In this document: positions 1-5,789 of the stretch, in pieces
How positions within the stretch are numbered: the first letter of the stretch is position 1
Layout of the letters: each line of letters starts with the position of its first letter
Assembly (NCBI GenBank): GCA_016182015.1
Contig: JACOYC010000026.1
Coordinates: 1-37,621, forward strand
From: Nanobdellati archaeon
GTDB lineage: Archaea; Nanobdellota; Nanobdellia; UBA10117
Length of the DNA: 37,621 nt
Reading direction: 5' to 3'
Position numbers and translations under genes: made by a program
The notes under the pieces: generated by a model
Told to the model about the DNA's origin: nothing
Databases searched by the model: none
What the model saw: the letters and a program-made list of their open reading frames with translations, nothing else

Positions 1-323
1 ATGCCTTGTCATTTAATTGGTGACGTGCATGAAGGGCTAACTAGGTCCCCACTGTCCCTAGGAAGAACCTCGCGAAGATTTTATCCTAGTGAACGAACTA
101 GGGAATTCCAATGGGAAACAAAGACCCCGTTGACCTTTACTGCAGACTGTTGTTGCGGTTCGGTTTTGGCTGCATAGAGTAGTCGGTACCCGTTACCAGG
201 GCTTGCTTTCGGGCAGGCCTGAGGGAAAAGTGTAACACCGATCTACCATGGCTGAATCGCTTACCCCTAGGGGGACACCAGCAGTTGGGCAGTTTTGCTG
301 GGGCGGCAACCCCCCGAAAAGAT

Positions 324-380
324 ACAGAAAATCCGAAAGATTTTCGGATTAAGCGTCAGATGACGCGTTTTTTCTGCTTA
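324..380 (+). other. Insertion 1 in 23S rRNA (H81 loop)
   Basis: In archaeal 23S rRNA the segment GAAAAGAT runs straight into ATCG and the closing strand of helix 81. Here about 57 nt intervene. They fold as a small branched structure: an outer stem (CAGAAAA 325-331 with TTTTCTG 370-376) encloses two hairpins, 331-349 and a GCGTC/GACGC hairpin at 353-366. It could be a spliced intron or a stable expansion. I saw no classical bulge-helix-bulge, so expansion is at least as likely. Confidence 0.7.
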
Positions 381-433
381 ATATCGGGGGGATCCAATGG
401 TCAGCTCATCCGGGTTGGTAATCCGGAGTAGAC

Positions 434-546
434 GATATCGAGAAACTTGAGAAATCAAGTTTTCGATTCCGCGAAAATAGGTTTTCGCGTTATCGAGAAT
501 CCGAGAGAATTCTCGGATAACATCTCGCAAGAGATTGCTCGACGTT
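434..546 (+). other. Insertion 2 in 23S rRNA
   Basis: About 110 nt lie between the arm CATCCGGGTTGGTAATCCGG and GGCGAAAAGCTGGCC, where archaeal 23S usually has only about 10 nt. The insert is a row of four hairpins: 443-462 (AAACTTGA/TCAAGTTT), 470-489 (CGCGAAAA/TTTTCGCG), 500-519 (ATCCGAG/CTCGGAT) and 522-535 (ATCTC/GAGAT). A short outer stem, TCGAG with CTCGA, closes it. Whether it is spliced cannot be told from DNA. Confidence 0.7.
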
Positions 547-699
547 ATAAGGCGAAAAGCTGGCCTGACACGGTTCCGAAAAGCGAGGAACAGTGACACG
601 AAAGTGCGGCCTAGTGAACATTGATGTCCTTCTTTTTGAAGGCTCAATCCGATAGAAAAGGTACCACGGGGATAACTGAGTCGTGCCGAGTTAGAGTAC

Positions 700-804
700 A
701 CCTGCCCTTTTTCTTTTCGCGAAAAGAAAAAGTGTAAGTTGCCCAAAAAGAAAAGGCATGCGATCTACGATCGCATAATTTTTTTTGGCAATTTCGGCAG
801 TACT
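700..804 (+). other. Insertion 3 in 23S rRNA (H89 apical loop)
   Basis: The conserved stretch GAGT(T/A)CATATCGACC of helix 89 is split: GAGTAC ends near 700 and TTATCGACC resumes near 804. About 105 nt in between fold into a 12-bp hairpin (707-732), a hairpin ATGCGATC/GATCGCAT (758-776), and enclosing stems TTGCC/GGCAA and TGCC/GGCA. The base lies next to the peptidyl-transferase centre, close to but not at the known archaeal rRNA intron sites. GTAC occurs on both sides and could pair. Confidence 0.7.
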
Positions 805-1306
805 TATCGACCTCGGCGCTTGCTTCTTCGATGTCGGCTTTGCCTATCCTGGGTATGTACAAGTACCCAAGGGTGCAGGGGTTAACTGATTAAAAGGCAT
901 CATGAGCTGGGTTTACAACGTCGTGAGACAGTTGGTTTAGTATCTATTGGAATTGTATGTAGTCTAAGGAGAAGGCGCTTTTAGTACGAAAGGAACGCAG
1001 CGCCCTGGCCTCTAGTGTATGGGTTGTCCGACAGGGCAGGCCCAGCAGCCACGCCAGAAACGGATAAGCTCTGAAAGCATCTAAGAGCGAAGCCGTCTTC
1101 AAAAAGAGACTGCACAGGCGCCCCTAGAAGAGGGGGTTGATAGGACCGGGGTGTACGCAGCAAGGTAACGAGCTGTTCAGCCCGCGGTTACTAAGAGCCA
1201 TTCTTTAGTTAAGATGTAAATCGACTAATCTAAAACTAGCCGTAAGATTTCTACTATAGCTGATTGATTTTTTTAAATTGTTTACTTGAGAATATAATCC
1301 AAAACA

Positions 1307-1314
1307 TTTTTAAA
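1307..1314 (+). promoter_or_regulatory. TATA box of the RNase P RNA gene
   Basis: TTTTTAAA begins 29 nt before the first base of the P1 stem of RNase P RNA at 1336. This is the same spacing seen from TATA box to start codon at many protein genes in the window, so transcription probably starts at or next to the mature 5' end. Confidence 0.6.
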
Positions 1315-1382
1315 CCTATCTAACCAGCCCTATATGAAGCCCAGTGGCAGGCCATCTGGTTTGGATGCGCCTAATTTCCTTT

Positions 1383-1447
1383 GTGCGATCGAAGATCGCA
1401 CCGGGGGAATCAGGGTGAGCGTCCACCTGAAGGGGGCAGAGCCCCCT
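1383..1447 (+). repeat. Hairpin element, copy A (in RNase P RNA)
   Basis: First copy of a compact element. It has an 8-bp hairpin (GTGCGATC/GATCGCAC, 1383-1401), then CGGGGGAATCAGGGTGAGCG with a TCAGG/CCTGA hairpin, then a G-rich hairpin AGGGGGC-AGA-GCCCCCT (1431-1447). From 1401 to 1451 it matches copy B base for base. The first stem differs in sequence between copies but keeps its pairing, which points to a conserved structure. Confidence 0.85.
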
Positions 1448-1653
1448 GCGGTTCCGGAGGAAAGTCGGTCCTCTCTGCCTTCAATGGCAAGTCCACAAGA
1501 CCTCTAATCGGGTCGGCTAGGAACAGAAAACACGATTCGCGTTGATACATGATGCGCGGCGGTCGGTGAGAAAACTTAGCCTGGACGGGAGCAAGGCCAG
1601 CGAGCCGCTCAGTCGAATGCCTGCAGCTCCATCGGGCTCCCCAGATAGCCTTT

Positions 1654-1719
1654 GCGGCATCGTAAGATGCCGCCGGGGGAATCAGGGTGAGCGTCCACCT
1701 GAAGGGGGCAGAGCCCCCT
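1654..1719 (+). repeat. Hairpin element, copy B (in RNase P RNA)
   Basis: Second copy in the same RNA, with first stem GCGGCATC/GATGCCGC (1654-1673) and terminal hairpin 1703-1719. Positions 1673-1723 are identical to 1401-1451. Both copies sit in peripheral parts of RNase P RNA, outside the conserved cores, so the catalytic fold can probably form around them. Confidence 0.85.
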
Positions 1720-1744
1720 GCGGGTCCGGGAGCAACAGAAGACC

Positions 1745-1752
1745 GCTTATAA
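1745..1752 (+). promoter_or_regulatory. Probable secG TATA box inside RNase P RNA
   Basis: GCTTATAA belongs to the conserved 3' core of RNase P RNA and starts exactly 30 nt before the secG ATG at 1775. That is the leaderless spacing seen at other genes here. It may serve as both RNA core and promoter; the alternative is read-through from rnpB. Confidence 0.45.
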
Positions 1753-1774
1753 CTGGGCTTCAGTTAGAGTAAAA

Positions 1775-1939
1775 ATGGCAGACAACCGAATACGTTTACC
1801 AAGCTCGGAAGGCGGGATAGTTAGGTATGCAGAGGACGAATCGCCTTCGCTGTTTATGATAAAGCCAGAGTACATACTGATAGCCGCTGCGGTAGTTGCG
1901 GTTGTTATTGTTTTGGTACAGGCGCTGAAACTGATTTAG
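1775..1939 (+). CDS. secG: Preprotein translocase subunit Sec61-beta (archaeal SecG)
   Basis: A 54-residue single-span membrane protein of the Sec translocon. The N-terminus has the family pattern LPSSEGGIVRYAEDE (residues 8-22), matching the archaeal consensus of a PSS...G(L/I)xRY motif. A hydrophobic helix follows at about residues 33-53, and the protein ends just after it, as expected for a tail-anchored Sec61-beta. The gene begins 14 nt after helix P1 of RNase P RNA, and its presumed TATA box (1745-1752) lies within that RNA. A TATA-bearing gene for a hydrolase follows. Confidence 0.85.
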   Translation: MADNRIRLPSSEGGIVRYAEDESPSLFMIKPEYILIAAAVVAVVIVLVQALKLI

Positions 1940-1973
1940 ATAGTTTTATAATATTCGTGCTCGTGATAATTTT

Positions 1974-2555
1974 ATGGCAAAAAGAGTTTTTATTATCCAT
2001 GGATGGGATGGCCACCCAGGAGAAGGATGGTTTCCCTGGTTGAAGAAGGAACTCGAGGCGAGGGATTTTAGTGTTTTTGTGCCACAGCTCCCTCAGCCAG
2101 CAGAGCCGCGAATTAAAAACTGGGTTCCAGCCCTGTCTAGGGCTGTTGGGAAGCCGGATGCGCAGACTTATTTTGTGGGCCACAGCATGGGATGCCAAAC
2201 AATAGCACGCTATCTAGAGATTTTGCCGAAAGGTGTTGTGGTTGGCGGGGCAGTGTTCGTTGCGGGATTTTTTAAACGACTCACTGGTCTTGAGGATGAT
2301 AAAATAGTACGCGACGTGGCCAAGGAGTGGCTTACAGCTCCGCTAGATCTAAGAAAAGTTAAGGCGCATCTAAAAAATAGCGTAGCTATATTTTCAGACA
2401 ACGATCCGTATGTCCCACTAGACAATCGGGAAGAATATGTTAATATTTTGTGTTCTAAAATAATTGTAGAACATAACAAAGGTCATTTCAGCGGCAGTAC
2501 TGGAACCACAGAGCTACTGGTCGCCCTAAACGAACTTCTGAAGCTCACAAAATAA
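1974..2555 (+). CDS. RBBP9/YdeN-family serine hydrolase
   Basis: A 193-residue alpha/beta hydrolase of the small RBBP9/YdeN type. It starts with a beta strand and oxyanion region (RVFIIHGWDGHPGEGW, residues 4-19). The nucleophile elbow is GHSMG (Ser at about 71), the acid is in SDNDPYVP (about residue 137), and the His is in KGHFSG near the C-terminus. All three catalytic residues are present and the length fits the family. The natural substrate is unknown. TATA box TTTTATAA (1944-1951) begins 30 nt before ATG, implying a leaderless mRNA. Confidence 0.88.
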   Translation: MAKRVFIIHGWDGHPGEGWFPWLKKELEARDFSVFVPQLPQPAEPRIKNWVPALSRAVGKPDAQTYFVGHSMGCQTIARYLEILPKGVVVGGAVFVAGFFKRLTGLEDDKIVRDVAKEWLTAPLDLRKVKAHLKNSVAIFSDNDPYVPLDNREEYVNILCSKIIVEHNKGHFSGSTGTTELLVALNELLKLTK

Positions 2556-2588
2556 AAGCCTTATAAATCCCTGTCTGGCTGATTTCTT

Positions 2589-3008
2589 ATGACTTGGACA
2601 CACACATACGAACAGATGCTGGACAAAGCCTACTCAGAGCTGCCGGCCATCAAGCGCGAGGAGAGCAGGTTTGAGATGCCAGCGCTAAAGGCAAACCTGT
2701 CTGGCAACAAGACTGTTGTCTCTAATCTGCCGCAGGTTGCGGCTGCGTTCAGAAGGCCGACTGAGCACTTACTTAAATTTATTTTAAGAGAATTGGCAAC
2801 CACGGGTGACGTGAAAGGATCCGAATACCATTTTATGGGCAAGTTCCGCCCGGAGTTCTTGCAGGAAAAAATTGTTAAGTATGCTAAGGAATTCGTGCTC
2901 TGCTCTGTATGCGGCAAGCCAGATACACACTTTGTTAAGGAGCAGGCAGCTACATTTTTAGTGTGCGAGGCTTGCGGAGCAAGAAGCTCGGTAAGAACGA
3001 TAAAATGA
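2589..3008 (+). CDS. eif2b: Translation initiation factor aIF2 subunit beta
   Basis: Beta subunit of the heterotrimeric aIF2 that delivers initiator tRNA to the small ribosomal subunit. The 139 residues hold the N-terminal helix that contacts the gamma subunit (TYEQMLDKAYSEL), the alpha/beta core with the RRPTEHLLKFILREL stretch, and a C-terminal zinc ribbon with CxxC pairs CSVC and CEAC. TATA box CCTTATAA (2559-2566) sits 30 nt upstream. Its stop codon overlaps the ATG of the next small gene, so they are probably co-transcribed. Confidence 0.93.
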   Translation: MTWTHTYEQMLDKAYSELPAIKREESRFEMPALKANLSGNKTVVSNLPQVAAAFRRPTEHLLKFILRELATTGDVKGSEYHFMGKFRPEFLQEKIVKYAKEFVLCSVCGKPDTHFVKEQAATFLVCEACGARSSVRTIK

Positions 3009-3271
3009 TTAATCTGAGTGATAAAGTGAGAATCTGGTTCCGCGTCTATGTTTTATTTGGGCCGCGCACTATCTGGGATTTGGAAACAAAAAAAAGCGTG
3101 TATCAGCAGTTACATAATTCTTACAAGGCAGCCGGCCATGGCAAGCTGGCTTTATACTGCGCCATGAAAAGCGGAGAGGCCGCTGCGCGTATTAGCAACA
3201 GGAGCATCGACGATGTTCTTTCCAGCGGGGGTACCAGCATGCCGGAAATGGAATTGGAAAGGAACGCATAA
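3005..3271 (+). CDS. Conserved-looking small protein, unknown
   Basis: An 88-residue basic protein starting MINLSDKVRIWFRVYVLFGP; I do not recognise the family. The ATG at 3005 overlaps the aIF2-beta stop codon (ATGA), which favours this start over an in-frame codon at 2963 inside the aIF2-beta gene. No transmembrane segment or signal peptide is evident. The N-terminal half is rich in aromatic and basic residues and the C-terminal 30 residues are hydrophilic. Translational coupling to a translation factor is the only functional hint. Confidence 0.65.
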   Translation: MINLSDKVRIWFRVYVLFGPRTIWDLETKKSVYQQLHNSYKAAGHGKLALYCAMKSGEAAARISNRSIDDVLSSGGTSMPEMELERNA

Positions 3272-3300
3272 TTTTTAAATATAAAATTTGTTTCCAAATC

Positions 3301-3903
3301 ATGCTCCCAAAACTAGTTAACTCTGTGCTGGCCAGCCGCAGGTGGCTCTGGCTCGTAATTCTCGCAAACATCGCAGGTTTTTTCTTCGGCATCTGGTTTT
3401 ACTGGCAACAGCTTTCAATCACCCCAAGTTTGTTGTGGCTGTTCGTGATTGACTGCCCGCTCTATGTGTTGCTGGCCTCCGTCGTTTTGGTAGGCCATGA
3501 TAAAAAGTGGAACGTTCCCAGCTGGTTTACATTTGTTGTTACAGTCGGCCTGTTCAAGTATGCAATCTGGACGTTTTACGCGCTGTTAGTTTACTGGAAA
3601 TATTTTTTCTTTGATCTGGCACCGATCTGGAATTACACATACGCGCCAGCCCACGTGTTTATGTTTTTGGAAGGGTTTTTGATTTTCAAACTAGTAAAAG
3701 AATTCAAGTGGCAGTATATTGCTATTGCCGCAGCATGGTTCTGGCTGAACGATTTTATTGATTACTGGCTTGGAACTTATCCGATAGTGCCGGCCGGCCA
3801 TGTTTTCGAGCTGCGGAATTTGATGATTGCAGCTAGCATTGCTGTTCCGGTTTTGATTTATGCGTGGAGAAATCATTTAAAGGCGTACATGGAGACGGCA
3901 TAA
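3301..3903 (+). CDS. DUF1405-family membrane protein
   Basis: A 200-residue integral membrane protein that resembles the DUF1405 (YpjA-like) family. There are about six hydrophobic segments: an N-terminal helix with NIAGFFFGIWFYW, a second with FVIDCPLYVLLASVVL, then VGLFKYAIWTFYALLVYW, and later helices containing HVFMFLEGF and WFWLNDFIDYWLG. The conserved polar residues within the helices (Asn, Asp, His, Glu) are typical of the family, whose activity is unknown. TATA box TTTTTAAA (3272-3279) begins 29 nt before ATG. The DUF424 gene follows after one base, suggesting an operon. Confidence 0.8.
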   Translation: MLPKLVNSVLASRRWLWLVILANIAGFFFGIWFYWQQLSITPSLLWLFVIDCPLYVLLASVVLVGHDKKWNVPSWFTFVVTVGLFKYAIWTFYALLVYWKYFFFDLAPIWNYTYAPAHVFMFLEGFLIFKLVKEFKWQYIAIAAAWFWLNDFIDYWLGTYPIVPAGHVFELRNLMIAASIAVPVLIYAWRNHLKAYMETA

Positions 3904-3904
3904 A

Positions 3905-4201
3905 ATGTATTTCAAAATACACGAATCGAAGTATGGTTTAATGGTTGCTGCCTGCGATGAAAATTTGAGCGGCAAGCACATGAAGTTCAAGAAGATAGAT
4001 TTTTTTGTAAACCCCAGATTCTACGGAGATGAGCATATTGGCAAGCAGGCTCTGATAAATCTGTTGAGGACAGCCAGCTCTTGTAATCTGGTTGGCAAGG
4101 AAGCAGTGGAGTGCGGCATTGAGTCTGGCCTAGTCGAGAAGCAGAACATTATAAAAATCGGAAAAGTCCCGCACGCGCAGGGCGTCGTGATATTTCACTA
4201 A
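3905..4201 (+). CDS. DUF424 domain protein
   Basis: A 98-residue soluble protein of the archaeal DUF424 family. Family-like features are the N-terminal VAACDENLSGK, the central NLVGKEAVECGIESGLV and the C-terminal KVPHAQGVVIF. The function is unknown. The start follows the DUF1405 stop codon by one base. The stop codon overlaps that of a zinc-ribbon gene on the opposite strand (4198-4362), so the two transcripts converge. Confidence 0.82.
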   Translation: MYFKIHESKYGLMVAACDENLSGKHMKFKKIDFFVNPRFYGDEHIGKQALINLLRTASSCNLVGKEAVECGIESGLVEKQNIIKIGKVPHAQGVVIFH

Positions 4202-4362
4202 GGTGTATTTCCGCAGGTTGGGCATAAAAGGGCTTGTTTTAAATCGGTGTTAAATTTAAACTGGTAATTGCAATTGTTGCATTTATAACTAATAACGCGG
4301 CCGATGGCGCCCAGAAGCTCAAAGCCTTTGTTTGTTTGCTCTTCAAATATTTTCGCGGCCAT
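4198..4362 (-). CDS. Small zinc-ribbon protein
   Basis: A 54-residue protein starting MAAKIFEEQTNKGFELLG. It carries two CxxC knuckles, CNNC (residues 28-31) and CPTC (47-50), separated by 15 residues, so it is a single zinc ribbon. TATA box CTTATATA (minus strand, 4391-4384) lies 29 nt before the start codon, giving a leaderless gene just beyond the tRNA-Arg 3' end. The partner nucleic acid or protein cannot be guessed. Confidence 0.7.
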   Translation of the reverse strand: MAAKIFEEQTNKGFELLGAIGRVISYKCNNCNYQFKFNTDLKQALLCPTCGNTP

Positions 4363-4439
4363 GAAGCCCAGAATTAAGTAATTTATATAAGCTTTTCTGT
4401 CTTGGAGGAGCGATGAAATAGTTAAGCGGGCCCGCGAGG

Positions 4440-4537
4440 ATTTTCTTTACTCACAAATCCTTAGTCGCATCTTCAGATGCGACCGGGGGATTAGAAGTGA
4501 CTAAGAACGAAGGGGGCAGCGCCCCCTTGGGTCTTAG
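4440..4537 (-). other. T-loop insertion (probable intron) of tRNA-Arg
   Basis: About 98 nt between T-loop base 60 and the T-stem. Near its ends CAAATC and GATTTG can pair, bringing the exons together. Most of it is copy C of the hairpin element, in the orientation opposite to the tRNA. Introns near position 59/60 are known in some archaeal tRNAs; I could not draw a canonical bulge-helix-bulge here. Confidence 0.7.
4464..4527 (+). repeat. Hairpin element, copy C (in tRNA-Arg)
   Basis: Third copy. It has hairpin GTCGCATC-TTCA-GATGCGAC (4464-4483), then CGGGGGATTAGAAGTGA, then AGGGGGC-AGC-GCCCCCT (4511-4527). It has the same parts, order and length (64 nt) as the RNase P copies, with a diverged middle where TTAG/CTAA replaces TCAGG/CCTGA. 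It lies on the plus strand, antisense to its host tRNA. Confidence 0.75.
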
Positions 4538-4599
4538 ATTTGAACCCCGGTCTTAAGCTCCGCAAGCTCACATACTATCCAAGCTATACTACGGGCCCA

Positions 4600-4638
4600 C
4601 TGAAACTTTTTAAAATCATGATTTAAAGATTTATCTAT
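4600..4638. promoter_or_regulatory. Divergent promoter of tRNA-Arg and tRNA-Gln
   Basis: The short gap between the two tRNA genes holds TTTTTAAA (plus strand, near 4607) and CTTTAAAT (minus strand, near 4628). Each starts about 30 nt from the 5' end of one tRNA. The two promoters therefore overlap completely. Confidence 0.5.
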
Positions 4639-4812
4639 AGCCCCGTCGTCCAGCGGTCAAGGATACAAGCCTCTGGTGGCAGCCTTTCTTTCTTTGCGGA
4701 AAGAAAGGCTCCCAGGAATCCAAAGAAAGACGCGTACGCTTTCGCTACGCTCAAGCGCACAAATTCCTGCTGAAGAAAGCTTGGGACATCGGTTCGAATC
4801 CGATCGGGGCTA
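4639..4812 (+). tRNA. tRNA-Gln(CTG) with a 101-nt intron
   Basis: Acceptor AGCCCCG (4639-4645) pairs with CGGGGCT (4805-4811); the discriminator is A4812. The D-stem is GTCC/GGAT. The anticodon stem CAAGC (4666-4670) pairs with GCTTG (4779-4783). The loop CTCTGG places CTG at 4673-4675, reading Gln codon CAG. The T-arm is ATCGG-TTCGAAT-CCGAT. The AGCCCCG start is typical of archaeal tRNA-Gln. An intron of about 101 nt follows base 37. CCA is not encoded. The PAP2 phosphatase ATG is only 8 nt downstream with no TATA box of its own, so it may be co-transcribed and freed by tRNA processing. Confidence 0.9.
4677..4777 (+). other. Anticodon-loop intron of tRNA-Gln
   Basis: Removing 4677-4777 leaves a seven-base anticodon loop. 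The intron is strongly folded: a 12-bp hairpin AGCCTTTCTTTC/GAAAGAAAGGCT, an AGGAAT/ATTCCT stem enclosing a GCGTA/TACGC hairpin, and CAGC/GCTG closing all of it near the exons. The position is the usual archaeal 37/38 site, but the junction fits only a relaxed bulge-helix-bulge. Confidence 0.78.
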
Positions 4813-4820
4813 TACTTAAA

Positions 4821-5294
4821 ATGAGCTGGCCAGAAAGAATCAAAGACACATCGGCGTTGGGGGGAATACCACTAGGCATAGCTATTGCCATGCTTGCCCT
4901 TGCTTCAGGGCATTTGCTATTGTTCTATCAGACCGCCGGCCTGCTGGCCTTGAACTATGGAGTTGCTGCAGCCATCAGGACAGCATGGTTTGAGAAGCGG
5001 CCAGACAGCACGGAAAAAGGAAAGTCCTGGCTTAGTATGATTGACGCGTCCAGCTTCCCAAGCCTGCATGCCTCAAGAATGTTCTCGTATTTAGTTGTTT
5101 TTGGAAATTTCTTTGGTGTTTGGGCTTACGCGCTGTTGCTGGCGCTTGCGCTGTTAGTTTCTTATTTAAGGGTGAGGCTGAAGAGGCATTACTGGTGGGA
5201 CGTGCTGGCCGGCGCCATAATTGGCTTGTTTGTAGGCTGGTTTGCACTGCAGTTTTCGGGCAGTATAGCCGGATTCTTGCATCTGCCAATATGA
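4821..5294 (+). CDS. PAP2-family membrane phosphatase
   Basis: A 157-residue membrane phosphatase with all three PAP2 signature blocks: FEKRP (end of the K...RP motif), FPSLHAS (equivalent of PSGH), and RVRLKRHYWWDV (R..H...D). Several hydrophobic helices surround them. Relatives dephosphorylate lipid phosphates such as dolichyl or undecaprenyl diphosphate, so a role in recycling a polyprenyl glycan carrier is likely, but the substrate is inferred. The first helix starts after about 15 residues without a cleavable signal. It follows tRNA-Gln by 8 nt. Confidence 0.88.
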   Translation: MSWPERIKDTSALGGIPLGIAIAMLALASGHLLLFYQTAGLLALNYGVAAAIRTAWFEKRPDSTEKGKSWLSMIDASSFPSLHASRMFSYLVVFGNFFGVWAYALLLALALLVSYLRVRLKRHYWWDVLAGAIIGLFVGWFALQFSGSIAGFLHLPI

Positions 5295-5310
5295 ATATAT
5301 ATGCCCCAAT

Positions 5311-5318
5311 CTTTATAA
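5311..5318 (+). promoter_or_regulatory. TATA box of the 5341 gene
   Basis: CTTTATAA begins exactly 30 nt before the ATG at 5341; the implied transcript is leaderless. Confidence 0.55.
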
Positions 5319-5340
5319 ACAACCTGCTCGTGGCAGATTA

Positions 5341-5766
5341 ATGGCAGGCTCGCTAATAGGTGAACAGTTTAACAAAATTCTTGCTGAAAGGACAGGCTGG
5401 CAGTCCAAAATGAAGATAGAGAACAGGCCAGAAATTACTGATATTACCAAAGGCCAGTTCGGGTTTGCGGGCGAGAAGCGCGAATTGGTTGGTATTCAGT
5501 TCAAGTTTACAACCTCGTATGGTGAAAAGGTCGGCCAGATCGTAATAGATGGTACGTTATTTTACGTCGCGCCAGACAAGGAGATGAATCAGCTCGTGGA
5601 TGAGTGGAAGAAGAACAAAGAGATAAAGGACGATGCAATACGATTAGCAGTCATGAATCGCATACTGGAGCTCGCATTCCTGCAGGCAATCCCACTTTCC
5701 CACCAGGTGAAGCTGCCGCCCCCGCTCAGCATGCCAAGGGTTGAGCCGACAAAGAGCAAGGCTTAA
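5341..5766 (+). CDS. Unknown protein, weakly SecB-like in shape
   Basis: 141 residues. A likely beta-sheet core (about 25-80: ENRPEITDITKGQFGF, then ELVGIQFKFTTSYG, then GQIVIDGTLFYVA) is followed by two helices (86-125) and a proline-rich tail (KLPPPLSMPRVEP). The strand-strand-helix order and the phrase G-x-I-x-I-D-G-x-L-F-Y-V recall SecB-like chaperones, but I cannot establish homology, so I call no function. TATA box at 5311-5318 implies a leaderless transcript. Two tiny genes follow closely and may share the transcript. Confidence 0.65.
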   Translation: MAGSLIGEQFNKILAERTGWQSKMKIENRPEITDITKGQFGFAGEKRELVGIQFKFTTSYGEKVGQIVIDGTLFYVAPDKEMNQLVDEWKKNKEIKDDAIRLAVMNRILELAFLQAIPLSHQVKLPPPLSMPRVEPTKSKA

Positions 5767-5789
5767 AAGAGTTCTGCTAGGTGCGTTTT

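Larger units (their letters stand above)
1..1205 (+). rRNA. 23S rRNA, 3' part (partial)
   Basis: The large-subunit rRNA gene enters from the left edge at about E. coli position 1930 and runs through the peptidyl-transferase domain to the 3' end. Recognisable landmarks are the GACGTGCATGAA segment (25-36), the AAAGACCCCGTT segment (120-131), the P-loop GGGGCGG (299-305), GGGGATAACTGAG (668-680), the ATCGAC and CTTCGATGTCGG segments near 806-840, and the sarcin/ricin-loop core AGTACGAAAGGAA (982-994). The 3' boundary is set by comparison with archaeal 23S ends and is uncertain by about 40 nt. The gene is divergent for an archaeon and holds three hairpin-rich insertions, described separately. 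No 5S gene or tRNA follows directly; RNase P RNA is next. Confidence 0.96.
1336..1763 (+). ncRNA. rnpB: RNase P RNA with two inserted hairpin elements
   Basis: Catalytic RNA of RNase P, which trims tRNA 5' leaders. The 5' strand GAAGCCCAGT (1336-1345) pairs perfectly with ACTGGGCTTC (1752-1761) to form helix P1. The conserved 5' core GGAGGAAAGTC (1457-1467) and 3' core ACAGAAGACCGCTTATAA (1735-1752) form P4 and neighbouring conserved regions, so identification is secure. At about 428 nt it is longer than the roughly 300 nt usual in archaea. The excess is mainly two nearly identical 65-66 nt inserts, 1383-1447 and 1654-1719, sharing 51 identical bases. The secG start codon lies only 14 nt after P1, and the 3' core carries what looks like the secG TATA box. 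Confidence 0.93.
4427..4598 (-). tRNA. tRNA-Arg(GCG) interrupted in the T-loop
   Basis: Read on the minus strand: acceptor GGGCCCG pairs with CGGGCCC (4434-4428) and the discriminator is G4427. The D-arm is GTAT...GTAT. The anticodon arm is TGAGC-TTGCGGA-GCTTA with anticodon GCG at 4563-4561. The T-stem 5' strand is CGGGG and the loop starts TTCAAAT (4544-4538). The T-stem 3' strand CCTCG lies at 4439-4435, about 98 nt further on. Removing roughly 4440-4537 restores a normal tRNA whose sequence fits archaeal tRNA-Arg(GCG). Exact splice sites are ambiguous by one or two bases. CCA is not encoded. Confidence 0.88.

Noticed and set aside
700-804. Classical bulge-helix-bulge intron in helix 89
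   Set aside because: GTAC/GTAC and TGCC/GGCA can pair, but a three-base bulge appears on only one strand, so a standard intron cannot be claimed.
378-1163. Minus-strand reading frames of 60-122 codons across the first 1.2 kb
   Set aside because: They lie within the 23S rRNA gene and its insertions. Their existence reflects rRNA sequence, and none has a promoter or family resemblance.
1542-1772. 76-codon plus-strand frame upstream of secG
   Set aside because: It lies entirely within RNase P RNA, including a hairpin element copy.
5341-5766. Calling this gene SecB
   Set aside because: The resemblance is limited to strand order and one short phrase, so it is not enough to name it.
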